Shown here: one piece after another, positions 24,937 to 33,211 of the stretch | Layout of the letters: each line of letters starts with the position of its first letter | How positions within the stretch are numbered: position 1 is the stretch's first letter | Assembly: GCF_002954775.1 (NCBI RefSeq) | Contig: NZ_PJME01000010.1 | Coordinates: 62,001 to 126,000 of the forward strand | Length of the DNA stretch: 64,000 nt | DNA from: Streptomyces geranii | Lineage (GTDB): Bacteria; Actinomycetota; Actinomycetes; Streptomycetales; Streptomycetaceae | Reading direction: 5' to 3' | The notes under the pieces: model-generated | Told to the model about the DNA's origin: nothing | Database searches by the model: none | Seen by the model: the letters and a program-made list of their open reading frames with translations, nothing else | Translations under genes and position numbers: made by a program

Positions 24937-25446
24937 TCAGATGCTGAGCTGAGTCTCCGAGGCCATCCACAACCGGTGTTCCTGAGCCTGCCCCGTAAAG
25001 CTCCGCGAGATGGCACTGACACTGGCGGCGGCAAGGTTCCGCCGGAACTCGGCGAGATAGCTGACGCATCGGCCGGACTTGAGCTGCTCACCGAGATCCA
25101 GCGCATCGAGCGCGACGCGACACGCTTCCTCGGTCTCTCCAGCCCGTAGATAGGCGTCCGCCAGAACCATGGTCGCGAAGAAATCACTCCGCACGTGGCT
25201 GCCGCTCATGGCGTTCTCAGCGTGTGCCACAGCCCTGCAAGCGCTGTTCACGTCCCGGAAGCAGTGCGCCGCTTCGGCGGCAAGCTCGGCCTCGTCGAAG
25301 TAACTGATCCACTCGGGCTCGTCACCGCTGTTCCGGCTCTCCAGGGCGTTCGTCGCCGCGCTCAACACGGCCTCGCACGCGCTGACATCACCGGTTCGCG
25401 CCAGGGCACGGGCCTCCATGGCGCCGACGCGCCGGCCGGAGGCCAA
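24937..25446 (-). pseudogene. C-terminal part of a TPR-like Streptomyces regulator, truncated
   Basis: About 169 codons open, with residues such as EAVLSAATNALE, ELAAEAAHCFRDV and ADAYLRAGETEEACRVALDAL that form helical TPR-like repeats. This matches the C-terminal half of the large XRE-TPR regulators common in Streptomyces (usually about 400 residues or more), but there is no helix-turn-helix half upstream. The apparent start is a TTG without a good ribosome binding site, and at about 25440 the sequence changes to the tail of another gene on the opposite strand. I take it as a remnant left by recombination. Confidence 0.6.
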
Positions 25447-25567
25447 TCCGCTGCGTCCGGTCGCCCTGGCAACGACGTTGGTCGCCTCCGCGGAACTCCT
25501 GGCAAGGATGGACCGCTTCGACGAGCAGTACCCGACCCCGTACTCGGCGGTCGCCGCCCTCCCTTAG
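25440..25567 (+). pseudogene. C-terminal fragment of an unidentified plus-strand gene
   Basis: A frame ending at TAG 25565 encodes ANPLRPVALATTLVASAEL and a tail ending YSAVAALP, with good Streptomyces codon bias. No start or N-terminal part is present, because the frame meets the end of the opposing remnant at about 25440. It is followed 13 bp later by a small gene with an AGGAG site, suggesting the lost gene and that gene once formed an operon. Confidence 0.45.
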
Positions 25568-25580
25568 GAGCCGACCACCG

Positions 25581-25904
25581 ATGCCGGATGAGCCACCAGA
25601 CGGGCGCGACGCTGCCGCGTGGTCGCCTCTCGAAAGCGCCGGATGGTACGCGGCCCGAAACGCGACAACGGCTTTGCGGGATGCTTTCATGCACGCGGGC
25701 CTGGAGAAGAACTTCCTGTACCTGCGCGCGGATTTGAACGCTTTCGGACACGGCCTCGTCGAGCTGGGCCGGGTAACCCCGGACACGGCCGAGCGTCTCG
25801 CCGAACTCCTGCGCCTGGCCCTGACAAACGGATTCGGCGCAGACCGTGACGACGACGACAACCATGCACCGACCACCGTCGAGGAACGCCAGGGAAGAAC
25901 CTGA
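25581..25904 (+). CDS. Small hypothetical protein
   Basis: 107 residues from ATG 25581 (AGGAG 10 nt upstream). Helical middle part (SAGWYAARNATTALRDAFMH, FLYLRADLNAFGHGLVEL, TAERLAELLRLALT) and an acidic tail with DRDDDDN. It looks like the small accessory proteins that accompany XRE regulators in Streptomyces. The function is unknown. Confidence 0.65.
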   Translation: MPDEPPDGRDAAAWSPLESAGWYAARNATTALRDAFMHAGLEKNFLYLRADLNAFGHGLVELGRVTPDTAERLAELLRLALTNGFGADRDDDDNHAPTTVEERQGRT

Positions 25905-25908
25905 CGCC

Positions 25909-26200
25909 ATGACCGACCGGTCGCCAATCGGGCGGAAGACCTGATGCCCGGCGTGCCATACGTCTGAGGCTGGAACCGCGCACGACGAAGTGCGGGCCCC
26001 TGGCCGACCAACTTGTCCTGCTGGCCTTGGACACCGACTTCCCCGGTCTGCTGGCCGACGTGAGCGTCTTCGGCGACGGGCCGGTACAACTCGGGACCGC
26101 TCACCCTGAAGGGGCCGAGTTACTGGCGAACTTGATCACGGCGGGACTGGAAGCAGAGCTGCATGGCACAGCGGCTGAAACATCCCCGTCCATGCGGTAG
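25909..26200 (+). pseudogene. Frameshifted small hypothetical gene
   Basis: ATG 25909 opens MTDRSPIGRKT and then stops. From about 25940 another frame runs cleanly to TAG 26198 with coding-like residues (LADQLVLLALDTDFPGLLAD, EGAELLANLITAGLEAEL) but no start of its own. The pattern fits one short gene broken by a small deletion near 25935. It lies 5 bp after the 107-residue gene. Confidence 0.4.
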
Positions 26201-26280
26201 GAAACGCCGGCGGCTTGAACCGTTCCTCAGACGCCAGCGGTTCGCGGTCCGAGACTGCTCGCTCGATCCGCTGGCCTGGC

Positions 26281-26317
26281 CCCCGTACGACACCGTCCCC
26301 CGCGCTGTCGTACGGGG
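26281..26317 (+). terminator. Rho-independent-type hairpin
   Basis: CCCCGTACGACA (26281-26292) pairs perfectly with TGTCGTACGGGG (26306-26317), followed by CTCCTTTGCTT. It ends the small-gene operon on the plus strand. The rest of 26200-26864 has no convincing gene. Confidence 0.75.
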
Positions 26318-26520
26318 CTCCTTTGCTTGCCGGCGTACCGGGCCGTCAGGCTCGCCTGCCGCTCGGCCGGGACCGACGCCCCAGCGCCGCAGCCCGGACG
26401 AAGCGGCAGGTCGAACGGTGACATCAGCTTGGGAAGCTGAGGGCATTGGCGGCTGATCTTGACGTTGACCTGCATGGACGGCTGTGTGACGGCCTCTTCG
26501 GTCCGGTGAGCTTGCCCCCC

Positions 26521-26564
26521 CCTGATTCCCTGCTGTTCCCCGCTCGTCTGGTGCGCCCGTGGTG
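26521..26564 (+). repeat. Left imperfect direct repeat bounding the ABC-3C module
   Basis: CCTGATTCCCTGCTGTTCCC and the following CGCTCGTCTGG correspond to 30432-30478 (CCTGATTCCCCGCTGTTCCC, TGCTCGTTCTGG) with two mismatches and one indel over about 31 bp; similarity fades into TGG-TGCG versus TGG-CACG. The pair brackets 3.9 kb of lower-GC DNA. Confidence 0.5.
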
Positions 26565-26864
26565 CGACTGTTATGGGCGGCTCTCCCGGAGCCTTCGATT
26601 GAGACTAGGTGTGGAAGGCTTCCAGAGCAGCAAGAAGCTGGCAGAGTGTCTATTCCGAGATTCCGACAGCTCGTCAGGATCTCTCTGCGTCACCGAGGCC
26701 TTCCAGACGGACCCAACACACGCTGGTTGCTGGTGTGGTTCGGGGCGGTGGCGAGACTAGGGCGGGTCCCAGCTAGGTGACGTTAGCCCGTGACAAGTTG
26801 TGTCTAGCTGGTTCCAGCGGGTATCACGAAGAGATACGTTATGCGTAGGGGTGAGGGGGGCTAT

Positions 26865-27809
26865 ATGAGGATGAGCCACGAGCAACGGCTGTTCGCGCGT
26901 ATCCGCTTTCTTGAACGCATGAGCGATTTGGCCGGGTCTGCTTTCGAGGACTTCTTCCATGATTTGATGTGTGCACGATACCCCGAATTTCTCGATGTGC
27001 GCACTCACGGAAATCTCGGAGATCAGGGGGCCGACGGGCTGACGCTCCACAGTAGGAAGCTGTTCGCCAGTTATGCACCTCACGCCTTTAATGCGGCCGA
27101 CGTTAAAGCTAAGTTCAATTCAGACTTGAAGAAAGCGAAACAAAAGCGGTCGGGGCAATTCGATGCCTTTGTCTTTGTCCATAACGATCGCAGAGGTATG
27201 CATCCGGAGATCGCAACACTCCTGGTTGACGCGAAAGCCGAAAATTCTAATCTGGAATTCGAGCAGATGGGTATCCGGCGTCTCTGGCAAGAGTGTATGC
27301 GCCTAGATCTTGAGTCAGTGGAAGATGTCCTTGACTGCGAGATACCCGTACGCCCAGTCGTGTATGGCGTCGGAATGGAAGACCTTGCCCCATTGCTGAA
27401 GCATCTGAGGGAACTTAGGGTTAAGTCTGATCCCTTGATGCCTCTGGACGATGTGCCGCCTACCAAGATGGACTATAACCGCCTGGATGAAGAGGCCCGC
27501 GAAGACTTGCAGAAAGGAAGGCGACAGGCCCACCTCGTCGAGGCCTTTTACGACGGGTCATTGAGGGAGATCGAACACGACGAGGTTGCAGAAGGGTTCC
27601 GAATTTATTACGAGCATCTGAAAGCAGAATGGGAGGAGGCTGAGGAAGTCCTTTGGCAACTGGAAATGTACGTCCTTGGAAATGAACGACAGCATCCCAA
27701 GGTGCATCGCGCAGCATGGATAGTTCTAGCTCATTTCTTCGACCGATGTGACATCTTCGAAGTTCCACCACCGGGATGGACTGCGCATACCCTTGAGGCG
27801 TCTGCATGA
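26865..27809 (+). CDS. ABC-3C system effector: nuclease-like N-terminus plus C-terminal system domain
   Basis: 314 residues from ATG 26865 (GAGGGGGG 5 nt upstream; ATG 26841 lacks a site). Residues about 15-140 look like a restriction-endonuclease-fold domain: GSAFEDFFHDLMCARYP, GNLGDQGADGLTLHS, FDAFVFVHNDRRGMHPEI. GDxGxDG is the usual acidic motif, but the later ExK is not obvious, so catalysis is uncertain. The C-terminal part (about 170-314) is helical, as in the CTD modules of ABC-three-component systems. The ATGA overlap with the next gene, and the DUF2326 ATPase after it, identify the system. Codon use is more AT-rich than in neighbours, indicating acquired DNA. Confidence 0.7.
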   Translation: MRMSHEQRLFARIRFLERMSDLAGSAFEDFFHDLMCARYPEFLDVRTHGNLGDQGADGLTLHSRKLFASYAPHAFNAADVKAKFNSDLKKAKQKRSGQFDAFVFVHNDRRGMHPEIATLLVDAKAENSNLEFEQMGIRRLWQECMRLDLESVEDVLDCEIPVRPVVYGVGMEDLAPLLKHLRELRVKSDPLMPLDDVPPTKMDYNRLDEEAREDLQKGRRQAHLVEAFYDGSLREIEHDEVAEGFRIYYEHLKAEWEEAEEVLWQLEMYVLGNERQHPKVHRAAWIVLAHFFDRCDIFEVPPPGWTAHTLEASA

Positions 27810-28072
27810 TTACTCCTACGAAAGGGATTTCTCCCGACCGGTGCCTCTTGGCTGTTGGTGCACAGATCCTCATGCAACTTGAAGAACCGCGTACTGTGAG
27901 TCAAACATGGGCGCGATTCAAAGCATGGCGTGCTGACAATGAACACTTTTCTCCGGTGTCGTTCGAATGGTTCGTCCTAGCGCTGGATATGTTGTACAGC
28001 TTGGACGCCGTGGAGCTTCGCCAGGACTTGCTTGTCGCGAGGAGGATCCATGCTGCATCAGCTCAGCGCTGA
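27806..28072 (+). CDS. ABC-3C middle component (MC6-like)
   Basis: 88 residues, ATG 27806 overlapping the previous stop (ATGA). It begins MITPTKGISPDRCLLAVGAQ and continues LMQLEEPRTVSQTWARFKAW, then SFEWFVLALDMLYSLDAVEL. The TKGISPDRCLL...GAxIL opening and small winged-helix-like build match the middle-component 6 family of ABC-three-component systems. It is thought to link the effector with the ATPase. It overlaps the ATPase gene by 23 bp. Confidence 0.8.
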   Translation: MITPTKGISPDRCLLAVGAQILMQLEEPRTVSQTWARFKAWRADNEHFSPVSFEWFVLALDMLYSLDAVELRQDLLVARRIHAASAQR

Positions 28073-29792
28073 CGACCCGCGGTTCAAAACCGCATCATTC
28101 ACCAGCGGAATGAATTTGATTGTGGCGGAGAAGAGGGCCTCCTCCGCAGCGACTGACAGTCGCAATAGTGCTGGCAAATCAAGTCTCATTGAGCTTATCC
28201 ACTTCCTGCTTGGTGCGCGTGTAGACAAGCGTTCGCTAGTGAGTGATGCGAATCTTCGTAATATCAGATTTCACCTGAAGATGGATTGGCCCAATAATGG
28301 CGCTCTGACTGTGGGGCGCCGGGCCAGTCGACCTAACATAGTGCAACTTGATCCGGATATGCGCTCGGGCAGACAAGAGGAGATGTTCTCGGCAGGAGGG
28401 CCGGCAGAGGTTTCGCTTGATGAGTGGAACAAGCTAATCGAGAAGGATCTTTTTGGTGTTCGCTCAGGTGCTTCTGGCGTGAGCGGTCGCACTATGCTGT
28501 CTTTCTTGGTTCGGCGGGCGTCCGCGCATGGATTTAATCAGGCGACAGAGAGTTTTTCCAAGCAGAGGAAAGCCGACGCTGCAACTAATCTGGCCTACCT
28601 CTTGGGTCTTGATTATGAGCTGGCCGATGGGTACCGCAAACTTTCCGCGCAGAAGGCCACTCGTACGCAGTTGCTTAAGGCGGTTAATGATCCCGTATGG
28701 GGTCGGATTGTCGGTTCGACCGCAGACCTGCGCGGTCAGATCACTCTCGCCGAGGCGCAATTTCGACGCTTGGAAGATCAGACTTCTGATTTCCAAGTGG
28801 TTCCGGAATACGAGCGTGTAAAACAGGAAGCGGACGTACTAGCCCGACGAATCAAGCAGCTTGCACAAGAAGACATCATTGACCAAAGCAACCTCGAAGA
28901 GCTGCAGCAAGCCGTTACGGAGGCCAGAGATGTTGCAGTTGACTACGTGGAGTCGGCATACCGTGAACTGGGCATACTGCTTGGAGATCAAGTCCGGCGA
29001 CGGTTTGAAGATGTCCAAACCTTCCATCAATCTGTGGTGCGGAACCGTCGGGTATTCCTTGAAGCTGAAATCGAGGCCATAACAATTCGATTGGCTGAGC
29101 GGCGAGGGGAGCGAGCTCGGCTCGGCGAGCAGCAAGCACAGCTTTTGCGTACGCTGAGTGAAGGCGGTGCTCTCGAAGCTCTGACGGCTCTTCAGCAGGC
29201 TTTGGCTCGCGAGCGGGCGAACGTTGAGGCATTGCGCCACCGATATGAGGCAGCTCAAGCACTTGAAGCCAGCGCGCGGCAAATAACGACCCAGCGTTTG
29301 CAACAACAACAAGCTGTCGCAACTGATCTTAATGAGCGACGTGAGCAGCAAGCTGAGGCGACACTGCTTTTCTCGCGGTTTGCGCGAGAGTTGTACGGCG
29401 AGCGAGAAGCTTACCTGCGCATCGAGGCAGGTCGTGAGAATCTCCAAATCACGCCGTACATCCGCAGCGACAACAGTCGCGGCATCGGAAACATGGTCAT
29501 CTTTTGTTTCGATCTCGCAATTTCTGTTCTGGCGCACCGGCACGGGCGTGGCCCGGACTTCCTTGTACACGATAGCCATCTCTTTGACGGTGTTGACGAG
29601 CGGCAACTAGTAAAGGCTTTTGCGCTTGCTGCAGAAGTAAGCACAGAGGAGGGAATGCAGTACATTGCGACGATCAACTCTGACGACCTAGCTAAGGCAG
29701 TTCGCCTGGGGTTCGATGATGCTCCGTTTGTGCGCGAACCGCGTCTGACAGATGCCTTGGAAGATGGGGGCCTTTTCGGATTCCGCTTTTAA
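28050..29792 (+). CDS. DUF2326 SMC-like ABC ATPase of an ABC-3C conflict system
   Basis: 580 residues from ATG 28050 (GAGGAGG 6 nt upstream; the frame extends to 28032). The Walker A region is RNSAGKSSLIE (Lys43), with the first Gly replaced as in other DUF2326 proteins. A long coiled coil spans about 220-420 (LARRIKQLAQE, RRGERARLGEQQAQLL, QRLQQQQAVATDL). The C-terminal head has SRGIGNMVIFCFDLAI (signature region) and PDFLVHDSHLFDGVDERQ (Walker B). This is a Rad50/SMC-like ATPase that would sense altered nucleic acid and license the effector. The third gene of the operon; low GC with several TTA-free but AT-rich codons. The stop is followed by non-coding DNA. Confidence 0.88.
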   Translation: MLHQLSADDPRFKTASFTSGMNLIVAEKRASSAATDSRNSAGKSSLIELIHFLLGARVDKRSLVSDANLRNIRFHLKMDWPNNGALTVGRRASRPNIVQLDPDMRSGRQEEMFSAGGPAEVSLDEWNKLIEKDLFGVRSGASGVSGRTMLSFLVRRASAHGFNQATESFSKQRKADAATNLAYLLGLDYELADGYRKLSAQKATRTQLLKAVNDPVWGRIVGSTADLRGQITLAEAQFRRLEDQTSDFQVVPEYERVKQEADVLARRIKQLAQEDIIDQSNLEELQQAVTEARDVAVDYVESAYRELGILLGDQVRRRFEDVQTFHQSVVRNRRVFLEAEIEAITIRLAERRGERARLGEQQAQLLRTLSEGGALEALTALQQALARERANVEALRHRYEAAQALEASARQITTQRLQQQQAVATDLNERREQQAEATLLFSRFARELYGEREAYLRIEAGRENLQITPYIRSDNSRGIGNMVIFCFDLAISVLAHRHGRGPDFLVHDSHLFDGVDERQLVKAFALAAEVSTEEGMQYIATINSDDLAKAVRLGFDDAPFVREPRLTDALEDGGLFGFRF

Positions 29793-30013
29793 ATACACGC
29801 GGCAGTTGTTTTTTCGCGAAGGTTGGCGGAGTCTCAATGACCGAGTCAAGTCATTGCTGCACGTGCTCGCCCCCTCGATGCGAACTATGGGCGGGATGGT
29901 CACTGAGGGCTGCGGAGTTGGTCGGTGGGGCCTTACGGCTGCTGTCGGTCACTCAGGGGCGAGAGGGTCGCTGTACCTCACTGCTGTACAACAGGATCCC
30001 GTAGGAAGTGACC

Positions 30014-30353
30014 ATGGAACGGTATCTGTTGATGCGGCTGCTGACCGGCGACGACGAGGCATCCATGGCTGCCCTGGCTGCCCTCCCCAGCGGCGCTAAC
30101 CACGTTGCATGGGATGGGACTCTCGCCGCCGAGTTGCTTGCCCGGACCTATACGCGCCAGCTTCGGCAAACGCGGCGGAAGAGCATCGAGACTCTGGGAC
30201 TGGATCGAGCGGTGCAGTTCCTCAGCCGACCGGCTGGGGCAACTCACAGCTGCCGATAGGGCATGGATCTTCATGCTCTTCCTCACCGAAGAGGGCGGCA
30301 CACTGGTGGCCTGCACTGGCGTACGTCGGACAGGCGAGTGGGCACCGCTTTAG
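30014..30353 (+). pseudogene. Probable frameshifted small gene
   Basis: ATG 30014 (AGGA upstream) opens MERYLLMRLLTGDDEASMAA and runs to TAG 30257. A second frame gives RLGQLTAADRAWIFMLFLTE and ends WAPL at 30353 with good bias. The two parts join near 30170-30230, suggesting one gene of about 110 residues with a frameshift. No family recognised. The 220 bp between the ATPase stop and this gene show nothing else. Confidence 0.35.
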
Positions 30354-30431
30354 GAGCGAGGTTGGGCGATCACGGCTCTGAGTTGCGGACATCTGGGCTT
30401 GGACTGATCTTCGGGGGGTCCCGCTCTGAAC

Positions 30432-30478
30432 CCTGATTCCCCGCTGTTCCCTGCTCGTTCTGGCACGAGAGTGGCACG
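30432..30478 (+). repeat. Right imperfect direct repeat bounding the ABC-3C module
   Basis: Partner of 26521-26564 in the same orientation. It continues into TGGCACGAGAGTGGCACGGC, a sequence with its own TGGCACG duplication. It may be an attachment-site or integrase-gene relic; no integrase gene is visible in the window. Confidence 0.5.
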
Positions 30479-30527
30479 GCCACAAGTGGTCTTGTGGCGG
30501 ATGTCTCGACCACGCAGACTCGCGTTC

Positions 30528-30740
30528 ATGAGTGGGGAGTCCAAGACCAAGTCGAGCGGTACATGCGAGCGGTGTGGAGCCGGTTGCCGGACCGAAAAGC
30601 CAGTCTACGGCTGGGTGTGCGCGCGGTGTGCCCGGGAGCTTGACGCCTACTACCTCATGCTCGTCGGCATGCGGGGCGGTGATCCGATACAGCTCTATCT
30701 GGCCGATCGGAAGGCTGGCCGGGTGCTTCCACGCACGTGA
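30528..30740 (+). CDS. Small zinc-ribbon-like protein
   Basis: 70 residues from ATG 30528. Two Cys pairs, CERCGAGC and CARC, separated by about 16 residues could bind one zinc. The rest is ELDAYYLMLVGMRGGDPIQL and a basic tail. No clear ribosome binding site. It is of the kind found on Streptomyces integrative elements; function unknown. Confidence 0.5.
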   Translation: MSGESKTKSSGTCERCGAGCRTEKPVYGWVCARCARELDAYYLMLVGMRGGDPIQLYLADRKAGRVLPRT

Positions 30741-30770
30741 TCGGGGAGCTCACTGCTCACCCGGGCCGAC

Positions 30771-31295
30771 TTAACCGCCCTCAATCGTAGTGATTGTATG
30801 GCTGTCAGCCGCACGGACTTGATCCCCCTGAACCGGTAGTTTCATGGCGATTTCGAGAGCTTCGCTGGGATCGGCATTGGCGATTTTGTTTTGCGCCAGC
30901 TGGTCAGCTTGACGCCCCGCAGCAGTCGCTGCCGCCTTTTGGAGAATCTCTTTGTCCACATAGTTGGCAAGCCAGCGTGCCCCGCCTATACCCACACCGA
31001 TTGCGCCTGCCACGGCTGTCCCTGTCAGGCCAAAGTCGTCTTTGCCTGGTTCGCTGTCCGGCCCTCCGATGATGAAGTTACCCGTAAGAGGGCCGTAGAA
31101 GGTCCATGACAAGAACGCCGCAAAAGCTCCCACGATGATGTGCCCAAGGAAACCAGGGCGAATAACTTTCGTGTTGTCCGGCGCATCTACCTTGTGGGGT
31201 AGTGCGAACCCTTTGTCCTCGGAGAGTAGGGCGCTGGGGATACCTCCGAGCGCACCCAAGCCAGCGACTACCAGACTTACTTCCCAAGCTTGCAT
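30771..31295 (-). CDS. Small membrane protein, family not recognised
   Basis: 174 residues from ATG 31295 (GAGGTGG 7 nt upstream). Hydrophobic segments are at about 5-24 (VSLVVAGLGALGGIPSALL), 48-68 (FLGHIIVGAFAAFLSWTFYG) and 92-108 (GTAVAGAIGVGIGGARWL), followed by a soluble helical tail (KAAATAAGRQADQLAQNKIA). It lies 13 bp downstream of a short open frame on the same strand. An island-borne membrane protein; an accessory toxin or stress function is possible but not shown. Confidence 0.6.
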   Translation of the reverse strand: MQAWEVSLVVAGLGALGGIPSALLSEDKGFALPHKVDAPDNTKVIRPGFLGHIIVGAFAAFLSWTFYGPLTGNFIIGGPDSEPGKDDFGLTGTAVAGAIGVGIGGARWLANYVDKEILQKAAATAAGRQADQLAQNKIANADPSEALEIAMKLPVQGDQVRAADSHTITTIEGG

Positions 31296-31308
31296 GACCC
31301 GCCACCTC

Positions 31309-31482
31309 TCAGATGAGATGCTTCGGCGTCCTATTCGCGGGGTCTATGACGTCCGTTTTAGTTAGCCTGTGTAGCTCCCGCCGTGCCCACTCAAGGCCAC
31401 TTGCGAACAAGGCCAGTTTGAAGTCTTCTCCAGCCGGGACGGCGAGACGATCTGTATGGCCGAACTCATTCGGCATGTTCAT
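31309..31482 (-). CDS. Short frame upstream of the membrane protein, possibly the end of a truncated gene
   Basis: 57 residues from ATG 31482 (MNMPNEFGHTDRLAVPAGED, KLALFASGLEWARRELHRL). The frame stays open upstream to about 31540 without another start, and the upstream residues (GHDGWLEITLNNLTL) also look coding, so this may be the C-terminus of a larger lost gene. It ends 13 bp before the membrane-protein ATG, as in an operon. Confidence 0.4.
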   Translation of the reverse strand: MNMPNEFGHTDRLAVPAGEDFKLALFASGLEWARRELHRLTKTDVIDPANRTPKHLI

Positions 31483-31691
31483 CAACGTGAGATTATTAAG
31501 CGTGATCTCCAGCCAGCCGTCGTGCCCTGAGATGCCCCCTGGTGGTCATTGGTAGAAACCTCAACTTTGAGGTCAACCCCGTGATGAAATTCAGCACTTG
31601 AGTGTGGAACTCCTCTCATGGCGTCATTGTATTCCCAGCCCGGATGGAGTGCCCTGTTGCAGGAGCTGAGGGTTGCTCCAAGGTCGATGGA

Positions 31692-31838
31692 GCGACTTTG
31701 GCCGGGAGCTGCTTTGGGGGAGTGATCATGGCCCCGTAAGCCTCCGGCGCGTCGGGCAGGCTGTGGACCTGCCCGTTAAAGCGCGACGTGGGGGCCATGA
31801 TCTTCGAGGCTCCCCCCAAAGTGGCTGGCTAAAGTCGC
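31692..31838. repeat. 147-bp nested inverted repeat (possible origin, cruciform or structured RNA)
   Basis: Three arm pairs nest: GCGACTTTGGCC (31692) with GGCTAAAGTCGC (31827), CTTTGGGGGAG (31712) with CTCCCCCCAAAG (31810), and GATCATGGCCCC (31724) with GGGGCCATGATC (31791), the last perfect over 12 bp. Inside sits CGGGCAGG/CCTGCCCG (31753-31760 / 31768-31775). No coding frame runs through it. It could be the single- or double-strand origin of a rolling-circle element, a transposon relic or a structured RNA. Confidence 0.7.
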
Positions 31839-32505
31839 GGAGCCGACCGCCCCGGCCACGTCGGGTTTCCCCTCCTGGATGGCTACGCCCGCCGTCCGGC
31901 CGGCGGCTTGGCGTCGACTCGTCGCGTCGCTCGTATGCCTGCGCTTCTGGCCGCGTCGGTCCGCGTGCCACCGCCACCACGATCCGTCCTCTTTCGGTAG
32001 TACAAAGCGTCGTTGGCCTGCACCGTTGGGGATCGCATCTGCCCCCGTGCCCGTGTTGGAATGTGGCCGCTGCGTGTGGCGACGGACGGGCGGCGCGGCC
32101 CTCGGTTGATCCGACCTACGTGTGTAGGCAATTGGGTGGAAATGGGTGCGTGATGGCCCCCGAAACGGGAGAGTTGGCGCCTGGCGGCTGTTGTTCTGTT
32201 CCCTCTTCGAGGCCGGATCGTGGTGGCGGCGGCGTGCGAGCCGGAAGCGGCCCTCGATGCGCATGGGTGGGAGTTGCGGCTAGCGTTCGAGGAGCGCCAT
32301 CGGTCGCTGGACGAGTGAGCGCAGCGAGCCTTGATGGCGTGGAGAGGGCATCAACGATTGGGGCGGTCCTACGGTGCCGCTAGCGAAAGCCTCGGCGAGA
32401 TCCGGGGCTTTCGTCGTGCTCTGGAGTCTTTTCGAGAGAACTGCGAAGACGACGACTGGCAACTCCGTGGAGTCATACGATCACTCTGGCTGCCAGGCCG
32501 ACGGC
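31839..32505. other. Gene-poor mosaic DNA with decayed coding fragments
   Basis: No complete gene. A plus-strand frame from about 32170 to the TGA at 32317 encodes AACEPEAALDAHGWELRLAF and ends RHRSLDE, and looks like the C-terminal scrap of a mobile-element gene. GTGAGCGCAGCGAGC follows. The sequence is consistent with remains of an integrated plasmid-like element next to the tRNA. Confidence 0.4.
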
Positions 32506-32781
32506 ATGGGCTCCCGTGAGAGGACGCAAGTGCCGTCTCGTACCCGCGCCAAACTCGCTGCCGTAGCGTCAGGTGCCGTTGCTGTTGTCGTCGCGTTGTT
32601 GCCTGTCAGCTTTACCAGCGACGTGGATGGTGCAACGTACTCATGTGGGGCAGCAGTATCCGCAGCGTTCCACAAGTGGCCAGGATGTCAGGGCGCGGCT
32701 CCTCCCTACCTGATCTGCGCGGTCGTGATCGCCGCTGCTGGAGCGATGCTAGCCATTGGCCTTGCAAGCAAGAGCGAGTGA
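32506..32781 (+). CDS. Small two-helix membrane protein
   Basis: 91 residues from ATG 32506. Basic N-terminus, then a membrane segment (LAAVASGAVAVVVALLPVSF), an outer loop with Cys pair (YSCGAAVSAAFHKWPGC) and a second segment (YLICAVVIAAAGAMLAIGLA). The start lacks a strong ribosome binding site and the frame is open upstream, so the N-terminus is uncertain. Function unknown. Confidence 0.5.
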   Translation: MGSRERTQVPSRTRAKLAAVASGAVAVVVALLPVSFTSDVDGATYSCGAAVSAAFHKWPGCQGAAPPYLICAVVIAAAGAMLAIGLASKSE

Positions 32782-32929
32782 TGTCACGGCGCGCAACTCG
32801 ATGGGCCAGACCCGCGCGGGGCGGATTATCGCCGTTGACCTGCCGGAAGAGACATCAAGATCATTACGTCACCATTACGTGACCACTGGCAAACAGCTGC
32901 TTTCGACGGCATCCGCCTGCGCACACGCG

Positions 32930-32969
32930 AAGACCCCGTCCTCAGCTGAAGCGCTGATGGCGGGGTCTT
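32930..32969 (-). terminator. Hairpin terminator downstream of tRNA-Arg
   Basis: AAGACCCCG (32930-32938) pairs with CGGGGTCTT (32961-32969). On the minus strand it lies 19 nt beyond the tRNA 3' end. Confidence 0.65.
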
Positions 32970-32987
32970 TAGGCACCTCATTCAAGG

Positions 32988-33059
32988 TGCCCCCGGCAGG
33001 ATTCGAACCTGCGCACACGGCTCCGGAGGCCGTTGCTCTATCCCCTGAGCTACGGGGGC
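32988..33059 (-). tRNA. tRNA-Arg (anticodon CCG)
   Basis: A canonical cloverleaf: acceptor GCCCCCG/CGGGGGC, D arm with AGCTCAGGGGATAGAGC, anticodon stem ACGGC/GCCGT with loop CTCCGGA (anticodon CCG, U33 present), T arm GCAGGTTCGAATCCTGC and discriminator A. CCA is not encoded. Its 3' end faces the variable region, the usual arrangement for an integration hotspot. The T arm is identical to that of the two tRNA-like RNAs at 15337-15526. Confidence 0.97.
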
Positions 33060-33211
33060 GTGTCCTGCGCGTTGCGCGGTGACGGGTAGAACACTACCAG
33101 CTCGTTCGGGGTGATCAGGAACGGGTTTTGGGGGCCGTCGCGGACGAGGTCGCCGTCGTGGAAGTGGGGAAAAGCCGGACGCGGTGGCCGGTCTCGACCT
33201 ACCCTCGACTT

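Noticed and set aside
26446..26760. 104-codon frame between the terminator and the ABC-3C genes
   Set aside because: No ribosome binding site, poor codon bias, and it runs across the left direct repeat.
15337..33059. tRNA-like T arm and tRNA-Arg T arm as attL/attR of one element
   Set aside because: Identity is limited to the 19-bp T-arm region that many tRNAs share. The intervening DNA contains the cluster's own genes and no integrase.
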